Origin: Rhodothermia bacterium
GTDB lineage: Bacteria > Bacteroidota > Rhodothermia > Balneolales > Balneolaceae
Length of the DNA stretch: 64,000 nt
Direction: 5' to 3'
Assembly: GCA_030427885.1 (NCBI GenBank)
Contig: JAUICM010000003.1
Span: 496,001-560,000, forward strand
In this document: positions 7,422 through 16,840 of the stretch, piece after piece
Layout of the letters: each line of letters starts with the position of its first letter
How positions within the stretch are numbered: position 1 is the first letter of the stretch
The notes under the pieces: generated by a model
Database searches by the model: none
What the model was told of the DNA's origin: nothing
What the model saw: the letters and a program-made list of their open reading frames with translations, nothing else
Program-made: the position numbers and the translations under genes

Positions 7422-9375
7422 TTCAGGGAACATACTATGGAGACCGGATAAGGAATTCATTCAGAGCTCGAATCTGTTTGCTTACCAGCAATGGCTGGAG
7501 AAAGAGCCTGGACTTTCTTTTGATGGTTATGACGAGCTTTGGAAGTGGTCTGTAGACCATATAGCTGATTTCTGGGAAAGCCTTTGGAAATATTTCGGCA
7601 TCATTTCACATTCCGATTATGATTCGGTATTGGCTCCCGGGAATATGCCCGGTTTATCATGGTTTGATGGAGCTTCGATCAATTATGCCGAGCACATTTT
7701 TCGAAATAAAACCGATGAATATCCAGCTCTGTACTATCGCTCGGAATCCTCTGAGACCATAGCAGTTTCCTGGAAGGAACTTGAGGAAAAAGTGGCTGCT
7801 CTCAGAGCACACTTAATCGGTCTGGGAGTCAAAAAGGGAGATTGTGTTGCCGGCTATATTCCAAACACTCCGGAAGCCATCGTTTCATTTCTGGCAGTAA
7901 ATTCTATTGGGGCTATTTGGTCTTGTTGTTCTCCCGACTTTGGCTCTGATACCGTTCTTGATCGATTTTCACAGATCGAACCAAAAGTACTTATTGCCAC
8001 GGATTCTTATCAGTATTCAGGAAAGCACATTTCACGTTCTGACGAAGTTTCGAAAATCGCTGCTGGAATTGTTTCTCTTCAGCAAGTGATCTTTCTTGGA
8101 GACCCATCAGAGCTGAAAATCGGGATTGAAGTTACAACCTGGACAAATGTTATTAGCCAGCCTGCTGAACCTCTTTCATTTGAATCCGTCGATTTCAATC
8201 ATCCCATCTGGGTTCTTTATTCATCCGGTACAACCGGAAAACCGAAGGCGATCACACATTCTCACGGCGGAGTTCTGCTGGAACACCTCAAATACATGTA
8301 TTTCCATAACGATGTGAAGCCCGGTGAGAATTTCTTTTGGTTCACTACAACAGGATGGATGATGTGGAATTTTCTTCAGGCCAGTATGCTGGCGGGAGGA
8401 GTTCCTGTGTTATTTGATGGAAGCCCCGGTTATCCTGACCTGAACGTTCTTTGGAAATATGCTGCGGAATTACCAATCCATCATTTTGGAACCAGCGCTC
8501 CCTATCTGACTGCCTGTATGAAAAGGGGCCTTGAACCCGGTAATAACTATGATCTTTCTAACCTGCGATCCATTGGCTCCACCGGTGCGCCGCTTCCTCC
8601 CGATGCATTTGACTGGGTCTATAATTCAGTTTCTGATAATGTTTGGTTATGCAGCATGAGTGGTGGCACTGATGTATGTACTGCTTTTGTAGGAGGAGTC
8701 CCATACAATCCCGTTATAAGGGGGCGTATTCAGGGTCGTGCCCTTGGTTGTAGTCTTCTTGCCTATGACGATGACGGTTCTGAGATCATTGACTCCCTCG
8801 GTGAAATGGTGATTACCAGACCCATGCCTTCAATGCCCATATTCTTCTGGGGTGATACCGATCATGACCGGTATAAGAGCAGCTATTTTGAGAAATTTCC
8901 AGGCAAATGGTGCCATGGCGACTGGATCAAATTATTTGAAGATGGGAGCTTGATCATTCAGGGAAGATCTGATGCCACTTTGAACCGAAAAGGTATTCGA
9001 ATAGGAACTGCCGAGATATACTCCGTACTTAATAAAATTGATGGTATTAAAGATTCGCTAATTGTAAACCTGGAAAGAGAAGGAGGAAATGATTTTATGC
9101 CATTATTTGTGGTTCTTCATGATGAGGCAAAGCTAAAACTAATCGAGGCCCGCATCAAAGAAGATCTTTTCACACATTGTTCTCCGCGTCATGTTCCTGA
9201 TGAAGTGATTCCTGTTCCAGATATTCCTTACACGCTCAGCGGTAAGAAAATGGAGGTTCCTGTCAAAAAAGCTCTGATGGGAATGGACCTCTCAAAAAGC
9301 ATAAATAAAGATGCCTGCCGCAATCCTGAGGCGATGAACCACTTCATCGAACTGAGTAAAATTCTAACAAACTGA
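7411..9375 (+). CDS. acsA/aacS-like: Acetoacetyl-CoA synthetase (acetoacetate-CoA ligase)
   Basis: A 654-residue adenylate-forming enzyme that activates acetoacetate to acetoacetyl-CoA with ATP and CoA. It has the AMP-binding motif YSSGTTGKPKAI (from about residue 270), the family-specific WFTTTGWMMWNF, and SMSGGTDVCTAFVGG. The C-terminal GRSDATLNRKGIRIG/TAEIYSVL hinge and a late catalytic Lys in the SGKKMEVPVKKAL tail are also present. Length fits acetoacetyl-CoA synthetases (about 650 aa) rather than acetyl-CoA synthetase. It would consume the acetoacetate released by FahA. It overlaps the preceding gene by 11 bp. Confidence 0.92.
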   Translation: MMSNSGNILWRPDKEFIQSSNLFAYQQWLEKEPGLSFDGYDELWKWSVDHIADFWESLWKYFGIISHSDYDSVLAPGNMPGLSWFDGASINYAEHIFRNKTDEYPALYYRSESSETIAVSWKELEEKVAALRAHLIGLGVKKGDCVAGYIPNTPEAIVSFLAVNSIGAIWSCCSPDFGSDTVLDRFSQIEPKVLIATDSYQYSGKHISRSDEVSKIAAGIVSLQQVIFLGDPSELKIGIEVTTWTNVISQPAEPLSFESVDFNHPIWVLYSSGTTGKPKAITHSHGGVLLEHLKYMYFHNDVKPGENFFWFTTTGWMMWNFLQASMLAGGVPVLFDGSPGYPDLNVLWKYAAELPIHHFGTSAPYLTACMKRGLEPGNNYDLSNLRSIGSTGAPLPPDAFDWVYNSVSDNVWLCSMSGGTDVCTAFVGGVPYNPVIRGRIQGRALGCSLLAYDDDGSEIIDSLGEMVITRPMPSMPIFFWGDTDHDRYKSSYFEKFPGKWCHGDWIKLFEDGSLIIQGRSDATLNRKGIRIGTAEIYSVLNKIDGIKDSLIVNLEREGGNDFMPLFVVLHDEAKLKLIEARIKEDLFTHCSPRHVPDEVIPVPDIPYTLSGKKMEVPVKKALMGMDLSKSINKDACRNPEAMNHFIELSKILTN

Positions 9376-9409
9376 CATACTTTCACTTTATAAATAAGAA
9401 AGAAAAACC

Positions 9410-9431
9410 TATAATAGTTGTTGTAACAACT
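9410..9431 (+). promoter_or_regulatory. -10 box and palindromic operator ahead of hppD
   Basis: TATAAT (9410-9415) directly abuts the palindrome AGTTGTTGTAACAACT (9416-9431). It differs at one central base from the hmgA operator at 3994-4009. The hppD ATG is 22 bp downstream, giving a short leader. The arrangement implies repression of transcription initiation, most simply by the neighbouring MarR protein. Confidence 0.7.
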
Positions 9432-9453
9432 AAATGACCTAACCAGCCAAATT

Positions 9454-10581
9454 ATGGAAACACTAACCACTCCAAATGAAGCCACTGTCGATCAGGACTT
9501 CATGCCTATTATGGGCACCGATTATACAGAATTTTATGTAAGCAACGCCAAGCAGGCTGCACATTTTTATAAATCAGCGTTTGGATTCAAGTCCCTCGCA
9601 TATGCAGGTCTGGAAACCGGACTTAAAGACCGCCAGTCTTATGTGGTAGTTCAGGATAAGATCCGGCTGGTATTCACCTCTCCCCTTCATAGCGGAACCG
9701 AAATGGGTGAGCATATCGATAAACATGGCGATGGTGTTAAAGTAATCGCTCTTTGGGTTGAAGATGCCACCTATGCTTATGAAGAAGCTGTAAAACGTGG
9801 GGCTGAATCTTATTTCGCACCAAAAACTGAAAAAGACGCCCATGGCGAAGTAGTCCGCTCGGGAATATATACCTACGGTGAAACGGTACACATCTTTGTA
9901 GAACGAAAAAATTATGAGGGCGCTTTTCTGCCCGGTTACAGAAAGTGGGAATCACACTATAGCCCGGAGCCGGTTGGTCTTAAGTATGTAGACCACATGG
10001 TGGGTAATGTGGAACTGGGTGCTATGAACAAATGGGTGAAATGGTACGAAGATGTCCTTGGGTTCAAGCAGATCCTTTCCTTCGACGATAAAGATATTTC
10101 TACCGAGTATACTGCCCTCATGAGTAAAGTGATGAGCAATGGAAATGGTCGTATTAAATTCCCGATCAATGAACCGGCAGCTGGTCTAAAGAAATCACAG
10201 ATCGATGAGTACATTGATTTCTATGAAGGAGCCGGGGTTCAGCACGTGGCTGTTGCAACCGATGATATTGTTCATACTGTAACTGAACTCAGAAATCGTG
10301 GTATTGAATTTATCACCGTTCCAACCACGTATTATGATGTATTGGAAGAGCGGGTTGGTAAGATTGATGAACCTATTGACAAGCTGAAAGATCTGGGTAT
10401 CCTTGTTGATCGTGATGATGAGGGATACCTGTTGCAGATCTTTACCAAAACATTACAGGCGCGTCCAACGATGTTCTTCGAGATCATTCAGCGTAAAGGA
10501 GCAACTTCCTTCGGAAAAGGAAATTTCAAGGCTCTGTTTGAAGCGATCGAACGTGAGCAGGAGCTAAGAGGCACGCTCTGA
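9454..10581 (+). CDS. hppD: 4-hydroxyphenylpyruvate dioxygenase
   Basis: A 375-residue vicinal-oxygen-chelate dioxygenase that converts 4-hydroxyphenylpyruvate to homogentisate, the substrate of HmgA. The three iron ligands are visible: His181 in KYVDHMVGNV, His264 in VQHVAVATDDI and Glu343 in MFFEIIQRKG. Length is normal. It has its own promoter and operator 78 bp after acetoacetyl-CoA synthetase, so it is regulated in parallel with the hmgA operon. It ends at a strong hairpin shared with the convergent marR gene. Confidence 0.95.
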   Translation: METLTTPNEATVDQDFMPIMGTDYTEFYVSNAKQAAHFYKSAFGFKSLAYAGLETGLKDRQSYVVVQDKIRLVFTSPLHSGTEMGEHIDKHGDGVKVIALWVEDATYAYEEAVKRGAESYFAPKTEKDAHGEVVRSGIYTYGETVHIFVERKNYEGAFLPGYRKWESHYSPEPVGLKYVDHMVGNVELGAMNKWVKWYEDVLGFKQILSFDDKDISTEYTALMSKVMSNGNGRIKFPINEPAAGLKKSQIDEYIDFYEGAGVQHVAVATDDIVHTVTELRNRGIEFITVPTTYYDVLEERVGKIDEPIDKLKDLGILVDRDDEGYLLQIFTKTLQARPTMFFEIIQRKGATSFGKGNFKALFEAIEREQELRGTL

Positions 10582-10604
10582 TCCTTTTGTACTTTAAAAT
10601 CCCG

Positions 10605-10635
10605 AAAAAGGCGCTTCTGACCGGAGCGCCTTTTT
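10605..10635. terminator. Bidirectional terminator between hppD and marR
   Basis: A perfect stem AAAAAGGCGCT / AGCGCCTTTTT with a 9-nt loop lies between two convergent genes. A-run and T-run on either side suit termination in both directions. Confidence 0.88.
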
Positions 10636-10656
10636 ATTTTTGAGTCCTGAGGATCA

Positions 10657-11076
10657 TCACCTTGAATAATTGACAAATATCTTATCAAGCAAGCGCTTAA
10701 GCTCTGTATATTCGCTTTCTTCAAGGTTTTTCCAGCCTGTCTCCCGGGATGCATATACATGGGGTTTCGATTCTGCCAGAATCTTTGTGCCTTTATCTGT
10801 TAATGAAACCAAATATCTGCGCCCGTCATCCGGGTCTTGTTCGCGAACTACAAATCCTTTCCGTACCAACAGATCCAGGATTCTTGATACGGTTGGCTTA
10901 TCTTTAAAACTGTCGCTTGCGAGATCTGTCTGGCTCATTTCTGCCCCTTCCAGTTTTGAAAGTATCACAAATTGTTCCGGTGTGACATCAAGCCCGGCAT
11001 TCTTGAATCTGTTTATGAGATCCTGACGAACTACTTTATATGTTCTGTCTATATATACTCCTATCTCACGTCTCAT
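10657..11076 (-). CDS. MarR-family transcriptional regulator
   Basis: A 139-residue winged-helix protein. The recognition region is MSQTDLASDSFKDKPTVSRILDLLVRKGFV, followed by the wing REQDPDDGRRYLVSLTDKG. Both are characteristic of MarR. Helices at each end would form the dimer interface. Its position beside hppD and the two AGTTGTT-type palindromes before hmgA and hppD make it the probable repressor of tyrosine catabolism, relieved by a pathway aromatic. Its start overlaps the end of the cyclase gene by 4 bp (ATGA), so the two are translationally coupled. Confidence 0.9.
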   Translation of the reverse strand: MRREIGVYIDRTYKVVRQDLINRFKNAGLDVTPEQFVILSKLEGAEMSQTDLASDSFKDKPTVSRILDLLVRKGFVVREQDPDDGRRYLVSLTDKGTKILAESKPHVYASRETGWKNLEESEYTELKRLLDKIFVNYSR

Positions 11077-13034
11077 ATCGCCTTTTTGATTTTACGGGGT
11101 AACCCGATCTTTTCCAGCAAGGCACCATACCTTGGATCATCCTTTAACTTATGAAATGGAAACATACTTCCAACAAAAATAATGGCTCCGGTATTTTTAT
11201 CAACGGCCATATTCAAATATTTAAATGCTTCGTCGGCATTTCCAAGACAAGCGTGGATAAGAGCAAAATCAATACTCAGGTCGATCCCGGGATTAGCTCT
11301 CTGACGTTCTTCCAGGATCCTGATGTTTTCTTCTGCAAGTTTAATGTCACCTTTTAGTGCTGCAACATAACCGATTTGTACAACACCAGTAAATGGGGTA
11401 TCGATAAGTTTCAGATACTTTTGTGCCTGTTCCATGGCTTTTTCAAAGTCACCTGATTCACTGTACGTGATAGACTTGCCTTCAAGAGCGCCTCTGAAAT
11501 TAGGATCCAGTTCCAGGATCTCTTCATAAATTTTATGTGCTTCTTTAAAATTTCCAATCAGAGATACAGCCCTTGCAAGCTCATATTTAGCGGGTAATGA
11601 AAGGGGATCCAGTTTTACTGCGATACGGTTGTGGTGAACCATCCTCTCATAATTACCTATCGCCCGATTATAATACGCCAGTCCCAGCCTGGCCAGCAGA
11701 TCATTTGGATCCAGGGTTATTGCTTTACGGAAGGCCGCCTCTGCTTCAGCAAAATCACGCTTGTAAAACAAATCCACAAAACCCATTGCTATGTAAGAAT
11801 CTGACCTGGTGCTATTCAGCCGGATCGATTCCTGTGCGTACCTCTCCGCAAGTTTGAATGCTTGGTTGCCATTCATCTGTCCTAAAGCGCCAAGGTACGT
11901 GTAGCAATTGGCTATGGCAGAAAATGCGTTTGTGTATGTGCTGCAACTATTTATCGCTTCATTGAAATATGTGATGGCCTGCCGCACCGACTCAGGGGTT
12001 CTTTTATTCCAGTAGAAAAGCCCCTTCAGGTAATGATTGTAGGCAACAATACTATCTGTCGAAGCCTCATAGATCTTGCTTGGATTATCATCAAGATAAT
12101 TCTCCACGAGTTGTTTCACTATCTTCCTGGATATATCATCCTGAACTTTGAAGATATCTGTGAGTTCGCCATTAAAATTTTCTGACCACAAATGAAATCC
12201 ATCTTTAACGTCTATGAACTGAGCCGTAACCCTGATCTTCTCTCCATACATCCGAACACTGCCTTCCAGGATGTATGAAACATTCAGGCTCTTACCGATT
12301 TCCCTGATGTCTTTATTCTGATTTTTGTAACTGAACACAGAGGTGCGGGACGCTACCTCAAGCCCTTTGGTATTTGCCAGTGCGTTAATGATCTCTTCTG
12401 TAATTCCATCACTGAAATATTCATTTTCGGGGTCTTTGCTGAAGTTGGCAAAAGGCAGTACAGCAATACTATTCTGAAAGGAGCCCGTTTGCATCTCGAT
12501 CTCCTCTGGCTTTGGAATCACGAGGCCATCTGTTGCCAGGGCATAAATACTGGTTTTTTGAAATACATTTTTTAATTCGTGCTCCCCATACGCCCTGACC
12601 TTCAGGCCCGGGTGGTTCCTTACTTCTTCAAACACTTTTCCTGAAAACATTACTGAGCCCGGTACTGCCAAACCCTGAACCCGTGCTGAAATATTGACGG
12701 CATCCCCATACACACCCTCATCATCATATACTACATCTCCGATATGAATCCCGATCCTTACCGGAACTTTAGGGTCTTCTCTTAATAGAACCTGAATCTT
12801 CTGTGCCGCTTTAACAGCATCTATGGCACTCCCGAACATACAGAGCATACCATCTCCATAATACTGCATAACATTTCCGTTATGCTCTAATACCTCTGTG
12901 TCTATTATCTTTCTTTGTCGGTCACGCAGTTTTTTTGCTCTCGACTCATCCTCCTGCATAAGTTTGGTATATCCAACCATATCAGCAAACATGATAGCTG
13001 CGAGTAACCGAATATGATGTACTTGTTTGGCCAT
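11073..13034 (-). CDS. Class III nucleotidyl cyclase with TolB-like region and TPRs
   Basis: A 653-residue protein in three parts. Residues ~8-180 form a class III adenylate/guanylate cyclase catalytic domain: metal Asp18 in IMFADMVGYT, Asp61 in YYGDGML, and DAVNISARVQGLA. Residues ~190-330 resemble the TolB-like domain (SIAVLPFANFSKDPENEYFSDGITEEI) common after such cyclases. The remainder is TPR repeats. It has no clear membrane segment. It would make cAMP or cGMP in response to protein contacts. It is the first gene of a two-gene operon with marR. An AGTTGTTCT half-site lies just before its start. Confidence 0.88.
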   Translation of the reverse strand: MAKQVHHIRLLAAIMFADMVGYTKLMQEDESRAKKLRDRQRKIIDTEVLEHNGNVMQYYGDGMLCMFGSAIDAVKAAQKIQVLLREDPKVPVRIGIHIGDVVYDDEGVYGDAVNISARVQGLAVPGSVMFSGKVFEEVRNHPGLKVRAYGEHELKNVFQKTSIYALATDGLVIPKPEEIEMQTGSFQNSIAVLPFANFSKDPENEYFSDGITEEIINALANTKGLEVASRTSVFSYKNQNKDIREIGKSLNVSYILEGSVRMYGEKIRVTAQFIDVKDGFHLWSENFNGELTDIFKVQDDISRKIVKQLVENYLDDNPSKIYEASTDSIVAYNHYLKGLFYWNKRTPESVRQAITYFNEAINSCSTYTNAFSAIANCYTYLGALGQMNGNQAFKLAERYAQESIRLNSTRSDSYIAMGFVDLFYKRDFAEAEAAFRKAITLDPNDLLARLGLAYYNRAIGNYERMVHHNRIAVKLDPLSLPAKYELARAVSLIGNFKEAHKIYEEILELDPNFRGALEGKSITYSESGDFEKAMEQAQKYLKLIDTPFTGVVQIGYVAALKGDIKLAEENIRILEERQRANPGIDLSIDFALIHACLGNADEAFKYLNMAVDKNTGAIIFVGSMFPFHKLKDDPRYGALLEKIGLPRKIKKAI

Positions 13035-13035
13035 T

Positions 13036-13044
13036 AGTTGTTCT
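13036..13044. promoter_or_regulatory. Possible half-operator in leader of cyclase-marR operon
   Basis: AGTTGTTCT matches the left nine bases of the hmgA operator, but the right half (TAGTGC) is not palindromic. If functional it would allow autoregulation of marR. A nine-base match alone is weak evidence. Confidence 0.3.
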
Positions 13045-13111
13045 TAGTGCGGTAAGCGAAAATGTATGGTTTTTTTTAGGTTCTACGCACAAGAATCGTG
13101 CCTAAATCTTT

Positions 13112-16100
13112 TCAAAACATAAAACCCAGTCTTACCTCAATGCTATAGTCATCTTGTGACTTACCATACGTTAGATTAATCAGAAAAAAATCGAAGACAT
13201 CAAACCAAACTCCCCCGCCAAAACCTTGATGTATTTTCTTTGAATCCTCATCATCCGTCCATACACGCCCGCTGTCCTGAAAGCCCAGGATTCCAAACCT
13301 GCCGCCTAAATAATATTTATAGAAATCGAACAGCTCAACCCTTAACTCCTGATTGCTATAGACACCCCCTCTGCCTGAGAAACGTCTCGGGTGATATCCT
13401 CTCAGATTACTTATCCCGCCAATTGCATTTGCATTAAAGAATGGAAATGATCCGAGCAGATAATCAACTCCTATCCGGTGTGCAAAAGTGATCTGCCTTT
13501 TAGTTCGTGCTGAGAGGTAATATTTAAGTGATGACGACAGGCTTGTATGATTTGAACTATAATCATTCAGCCCAAAGAACGATGTAGACTCTACTCCCAG
13601 GGCAATTCCTCTCATCGGGTTTCCACTTTTATCCACGGTATTTACCCGGAAGCCCAGAGTAGCAGTAGCATAAAATTGGTCCTCAAATACACTTGGGTTT
13701 ATTCCAGCCTGGGGACTATTAAGTACGCTCGCCTCCCCGGTTACATCCCGAACTTTGGTATACTCAAGGCCTGGTCCGAATTTCAACTGCAGTACTTTAT
13801 TGAGATTCAGTACCCCGTTTGCCTGTCCTTTTAACTGCGACAATTTGGCCCGATAGTAGTTTATACTTTCGCGTTCTTCTTCTTTTGTTTCATTTCCCAA
13901 ACCATAAAAGTACCTGTAACTGCCCGGAAGCAGCGCTTCTACTTCTGAATTAATATCAAGCCATTTGCTCACTTTATACCAATCCCCACTGTATTTCAGA
14001 TTAGCACTGATCGTATTAGGAGCCAGGTTTCCCCTTACGTAATGAACCTGCGCCGGCATCCTTCTGAACGAATGCTTCACGAACTTTGGGCCACCTCCAA
14101 TGTATATGCCATCAGCATGATTATAGTTGAAGTAAAATCCAACCAAAGTGGAGTTCCATAAGTAGTCATGTTCATAATCAACGAAATTCACGAAACTGTC
14201 ATCGGATAGCTTCAACGCCGTTCCTTTTCCAACAGAAATATCATTCCCCTGATCGGTATCATACACTATTACTTTTCGCTTTGCATCCGGAACCATTTCT
14301 TTGATCTCATCTCTACCAGGCCCGCCAATGATCCGGATCCTTGTTCTGTTTCGCTCTTCTCCATACACTTCAAAACGATCGTCTCCTCCCAGGCCATAAA
14401 GGCGAATTTCCCTGGTTTCCGGGAAAAAAAAGGTTCTGTCGTAATACTGCTCTTTTACTTCTCCTTTTCCTGATAATTTAAATATCTGCACCCGAACCTG
14501 ATCTTTATCAATAATCTCAATGGTTACTAACTCGCGTTTGTTACTGGCCGGTATGGTTATGACCGAACTTAGAAGTTCGTAATAGAGGTTTGCTTTCTCC
14601 TGCAGCTGATCTCTTCTTACTTTGAGGATCCCTGCCAGTTTTTCTCCGTGAATATCATAAACACCTTCCGGATATAATCTCACTGCACTATCAATAGCTG
14701 CATCGCTAAGGTGTTCCTGCAGATTTTCCGCATGTTTGATCCAGTCCTCCCGTGTAAGCTTATTTGTAAACGTGCGGGTGATGCCCAATGAGTTGAAATT
14801 CAACCCTTTGAAATTCCCGTAGCTTTCCTGAGTATTCTGATATTGCGATAAGGGGCCGATCCTTGCCAGCGAAAAAGCCAGCCCATCCATTTTCATAAGC
14901 GCTACGTCACGGTCCCTTGGTATTGGCTCGTAGATCTTCCCCTTTTTGTCATCCGGCTCAACAGCAGCCCAGCGCCACTGATCTGAATGCCGGTCCCAGT
15001 CACCTATGAACATGTCGAATAACCTGAATTTTGCAAACTTATGCTGATCCACACGGTGATCAATATCCCCATCAATTTCTCTCACCATATCCAGGTGACT
15101 TATCACATTATCCCGGTTTCCCACACTCGAAACATCACTCATATCTCCATCCGGCTTTCTCTCGAATAATGCCAGTTTTCCCGCCATTTCATCGGCATAG
15201 CGTCCGAGTTTAGGGTCGTCGGGCACATAATAAATTTCTGGCTGTACATAATAGACCCCTGCTGAACCTGCCAGCTTTGCTACGATAACCGCAGCATACG
15301 GATCCAGCATGGAAAATTGTTCTTGTGCTATCTCCAGTGCGTAGGAATTTCTCAAATGTTCATCCCAAACTTTACCTGCTACTTTATCCAGTGATCTGAG
15401 CACATATTCTTTACCGTCCTTCCCATCCAGATGTAGTGTATTCGATTGTCCTCGTCCGCCCGATCTTGTCGGGATAAGTCCGCCCTCTATCTCGCTAACA
15501 TCGAATACCGGAAACTCAGCCTCAATTCCCCAGAGATCTCTGTTATTTGTTCCAAGAAGGAATTTCTTTACGGCCCCTGCTTCCGCATACTCTTTGTTTG
15601 GGGCCATCACTACGGTGCTGTCAGAATAATTTATATCAGGAATTTCCTCTACATCTTCCTCCAGTACATCCCCATAGGACTCCTGTATTTCTGTGCGGAA
15701 TAATAAATTACCGGTACTGCCATCCTTTTCGGGTTCCCAGGCTTCCAGCCAGACCGAGCCGTCTGCATAGATATTCAGGGCCATGAAACCTTTACCCTCG
15801 TGGCTGAATTCTGTTCCCCGGCCGTCTGCTATATACGTTGTTTTAGAACCGGCCCCACTCGTTATATAATGCTGAGTGTTTCTTTTGGCATAAACATAAT
15901 TCTCATACTGAAGGCCATGAGAATGTCCGGCTACATAAAAAACATCGGTCTTCTCCTGAAACACCTCTTTGAAAGAGTTGGTCATGGATTTGTACCCGCG
16001 GTTCGCCAAATCCTGCTGATACCCGAAGATCTTCCTGTACAATGCATAAAATGTTCCAATAACAGGAACTTGAAGATGTGTTTTAAATGGAAAGTATCCA

Positions 16101-16840
16101 CCATGAATACCTTTAGATGCCATAGGGTGATGTCCGCCTACTATTAGAAAATCCTTCTTGCGGTCTCTGACGATATCCTGAAGCTCTGTTATTACATCAC
16201 CTGCATCATTCAGATCGTATTCCCCGGTATCACCATAGGGTTTTTCATTTTTATGCAACCACCACTGGGTGTCAAGAGCTACGAACCTTATATCTCTTTG
16301 AAGGCGTTCGTCATCATCTTTATCCATGAGCTTTACTTCAACAGGCCCGGGAAATCCATTATCCGGTAAAAAAGTGTTCCCCCTGTTCAGATAGTTTTCT
16401 ATATAAACTTCCTGCCGCCTGACAGCATTAAGCCCATCCGCTCCTCCGTCATCCCAATCATGATTACCCGGTATAAAAATAACTCTCCCTTTATAATCTT
16501 TTACGGTCTTGAGCTGTTCATTAATACGCGCTTCATAAAATGACCGCTCCGGATGGGTGGTGTCGGGAAGTCCGTTCAAATAGATATTATCTCCAAGAAA
16601 AATGGCGGCACTGTTTGCTCCTGCCTTTTCAATCTGGGATTGAAAAAGTTTTAGTGTTGGTTCCTGAACATCCAGAGAAGGGGCTCCTGCATCGCCAATA
16701 AGAAAAACCTTGTATACCAGATCTGAATCCGATGGTACCGGATCATCTTTCCAGTCCTGGTGATCTTTCTCTATAAATGTTGTTGCCCCCGTACACGACA
16801 AAACAAGTGTAGAGAAAAGGAGTGCTGATAGTTTGTTCAT
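13112..16840 (-). CDS. Giant lipoprotein: metallophosphoesterase, kinase-like middle, outer-membrane barrel
   Basis: A 1242-residue protein. The N-terminus has a lipobox (LVLSC16). Residues ~43-370 form a calcineurin-like metallophosphoesterase with FLIGD50AG, GD84N85IY, GN126HD and late GGHHP and AGHSHGLQYE metal motifs. A middle region (about 430-790) includes the segment FRLFDMFIGDWDRHSDQW near residue 605, resembling HipA/PI-kinase-like catalytic loops. The C-terminal third is a BamA/TamA-like 16-strand barrel with the RGYHPRRFSGRGG loop and a terminal aromatic (GFMF). It is probably outer-membrane bound with the phosphatase exposed. Substrate is unknown. Confidence 0.8.
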   Translation of the reverse strand: MNKLSALLFSTLVLSCTGATTFIEKDHQDWKDDPVPSDSDLVYKVFLIGDAGAPSLDVQEPTLKLFQSQIEKAGANSAAIFLGDNIYLNGLPDTTHPERSFYEARINEQLKTVKDYKGRVIFIPGNHDWDDGGADGLNAVRRQEVYIENYLNRGNTFLPDNGFPGPVEVKLMDKDDDERLQRDIRFVALDTQWWLHKNEKPYGDTGEYDLNDAGDVITELQDIVRDRKKDFLIVGGHHPMASKGIHGGYFPFKTHLQVPVIGTFYALYRKIFGYQQDLANRGYKSMTNSFKEVFQEKTDVFYVAGHSHGLQYENYVYAKRNTQHYITSGAGSKTTYIADGRGTEFSHEGKGFMALNIYADGSVWLEAWEPEKDGSTGNLLFRTEIQESYGDVLEEDVEEIPDINYSDSTVVMAPNKEYAEAGAVKKFLLGTNNRDLWGIEAEFPVFDVSEIEGGLIPTRSGGRGQSNTLHLDGKDGKEYVLRSLDKVAGKVWDEHLRNSYALEIAQEQFSMLDPYAAVIVAKLAGSAGVYYVQPEIYYVPDDPKLGRYADEMAGKLALFERKPDGDMSDVSSVGNRDNVISHLDMVREIDGDIDHRVDQHKFAKFRLFDMFIGDWDRHSDQWRWAAVEPDDKKGKIYEPIPRDRDVALMKMDGLAFSLARIGPLSQYQNTQESYGNFKGLNFNSLGITRTFTNKLTREDWIKHAENLQEHLSDAAIDSAVRLYPEGVYDIHGEKLAGILKVRRDQLQEKANLYYELLSSVITIPASNKRELVTIEIIDKDQVRVQIFKLSGKGEVKEQYYDRTFFFPETREIRLYGLGGDDRFEVYGEERNRTRIRIIGGPGRDEIKEMVPDAKRKVIVYDTDQGNDISVGKGTALKLSDDSFVNFVDYEHDYLWNSTLVGFYFNYNHADGIYIGGGPKFVKHSFRRMPAQVHYVRGNLAPNTISANLKYSGDWYKVSKWLDINSEVEALLPGSYRYFYGLGNETKEEERESINYYRAKLSQLKGQANGVLNLNKVLQLKFGPGLEYTKVRDVTGEASVLNSPQAGINPSVFEDQFYATATLGFRVNTVDKSGNPMRGIALGVESTSFFGLNDYSSNHTSLSSSLKYYLSARTKRQITFAHRIGVDYLLGSFPFFNANAIGGISNLRGYHPRRFSGRGGVYSNQELRVELFDFYKYYLGGRFGILGFQDSGRVWTDDEDSKKIHQGFGGGVWFDVFDFFLINLTYGKSQDDYSIEVRLGFMF

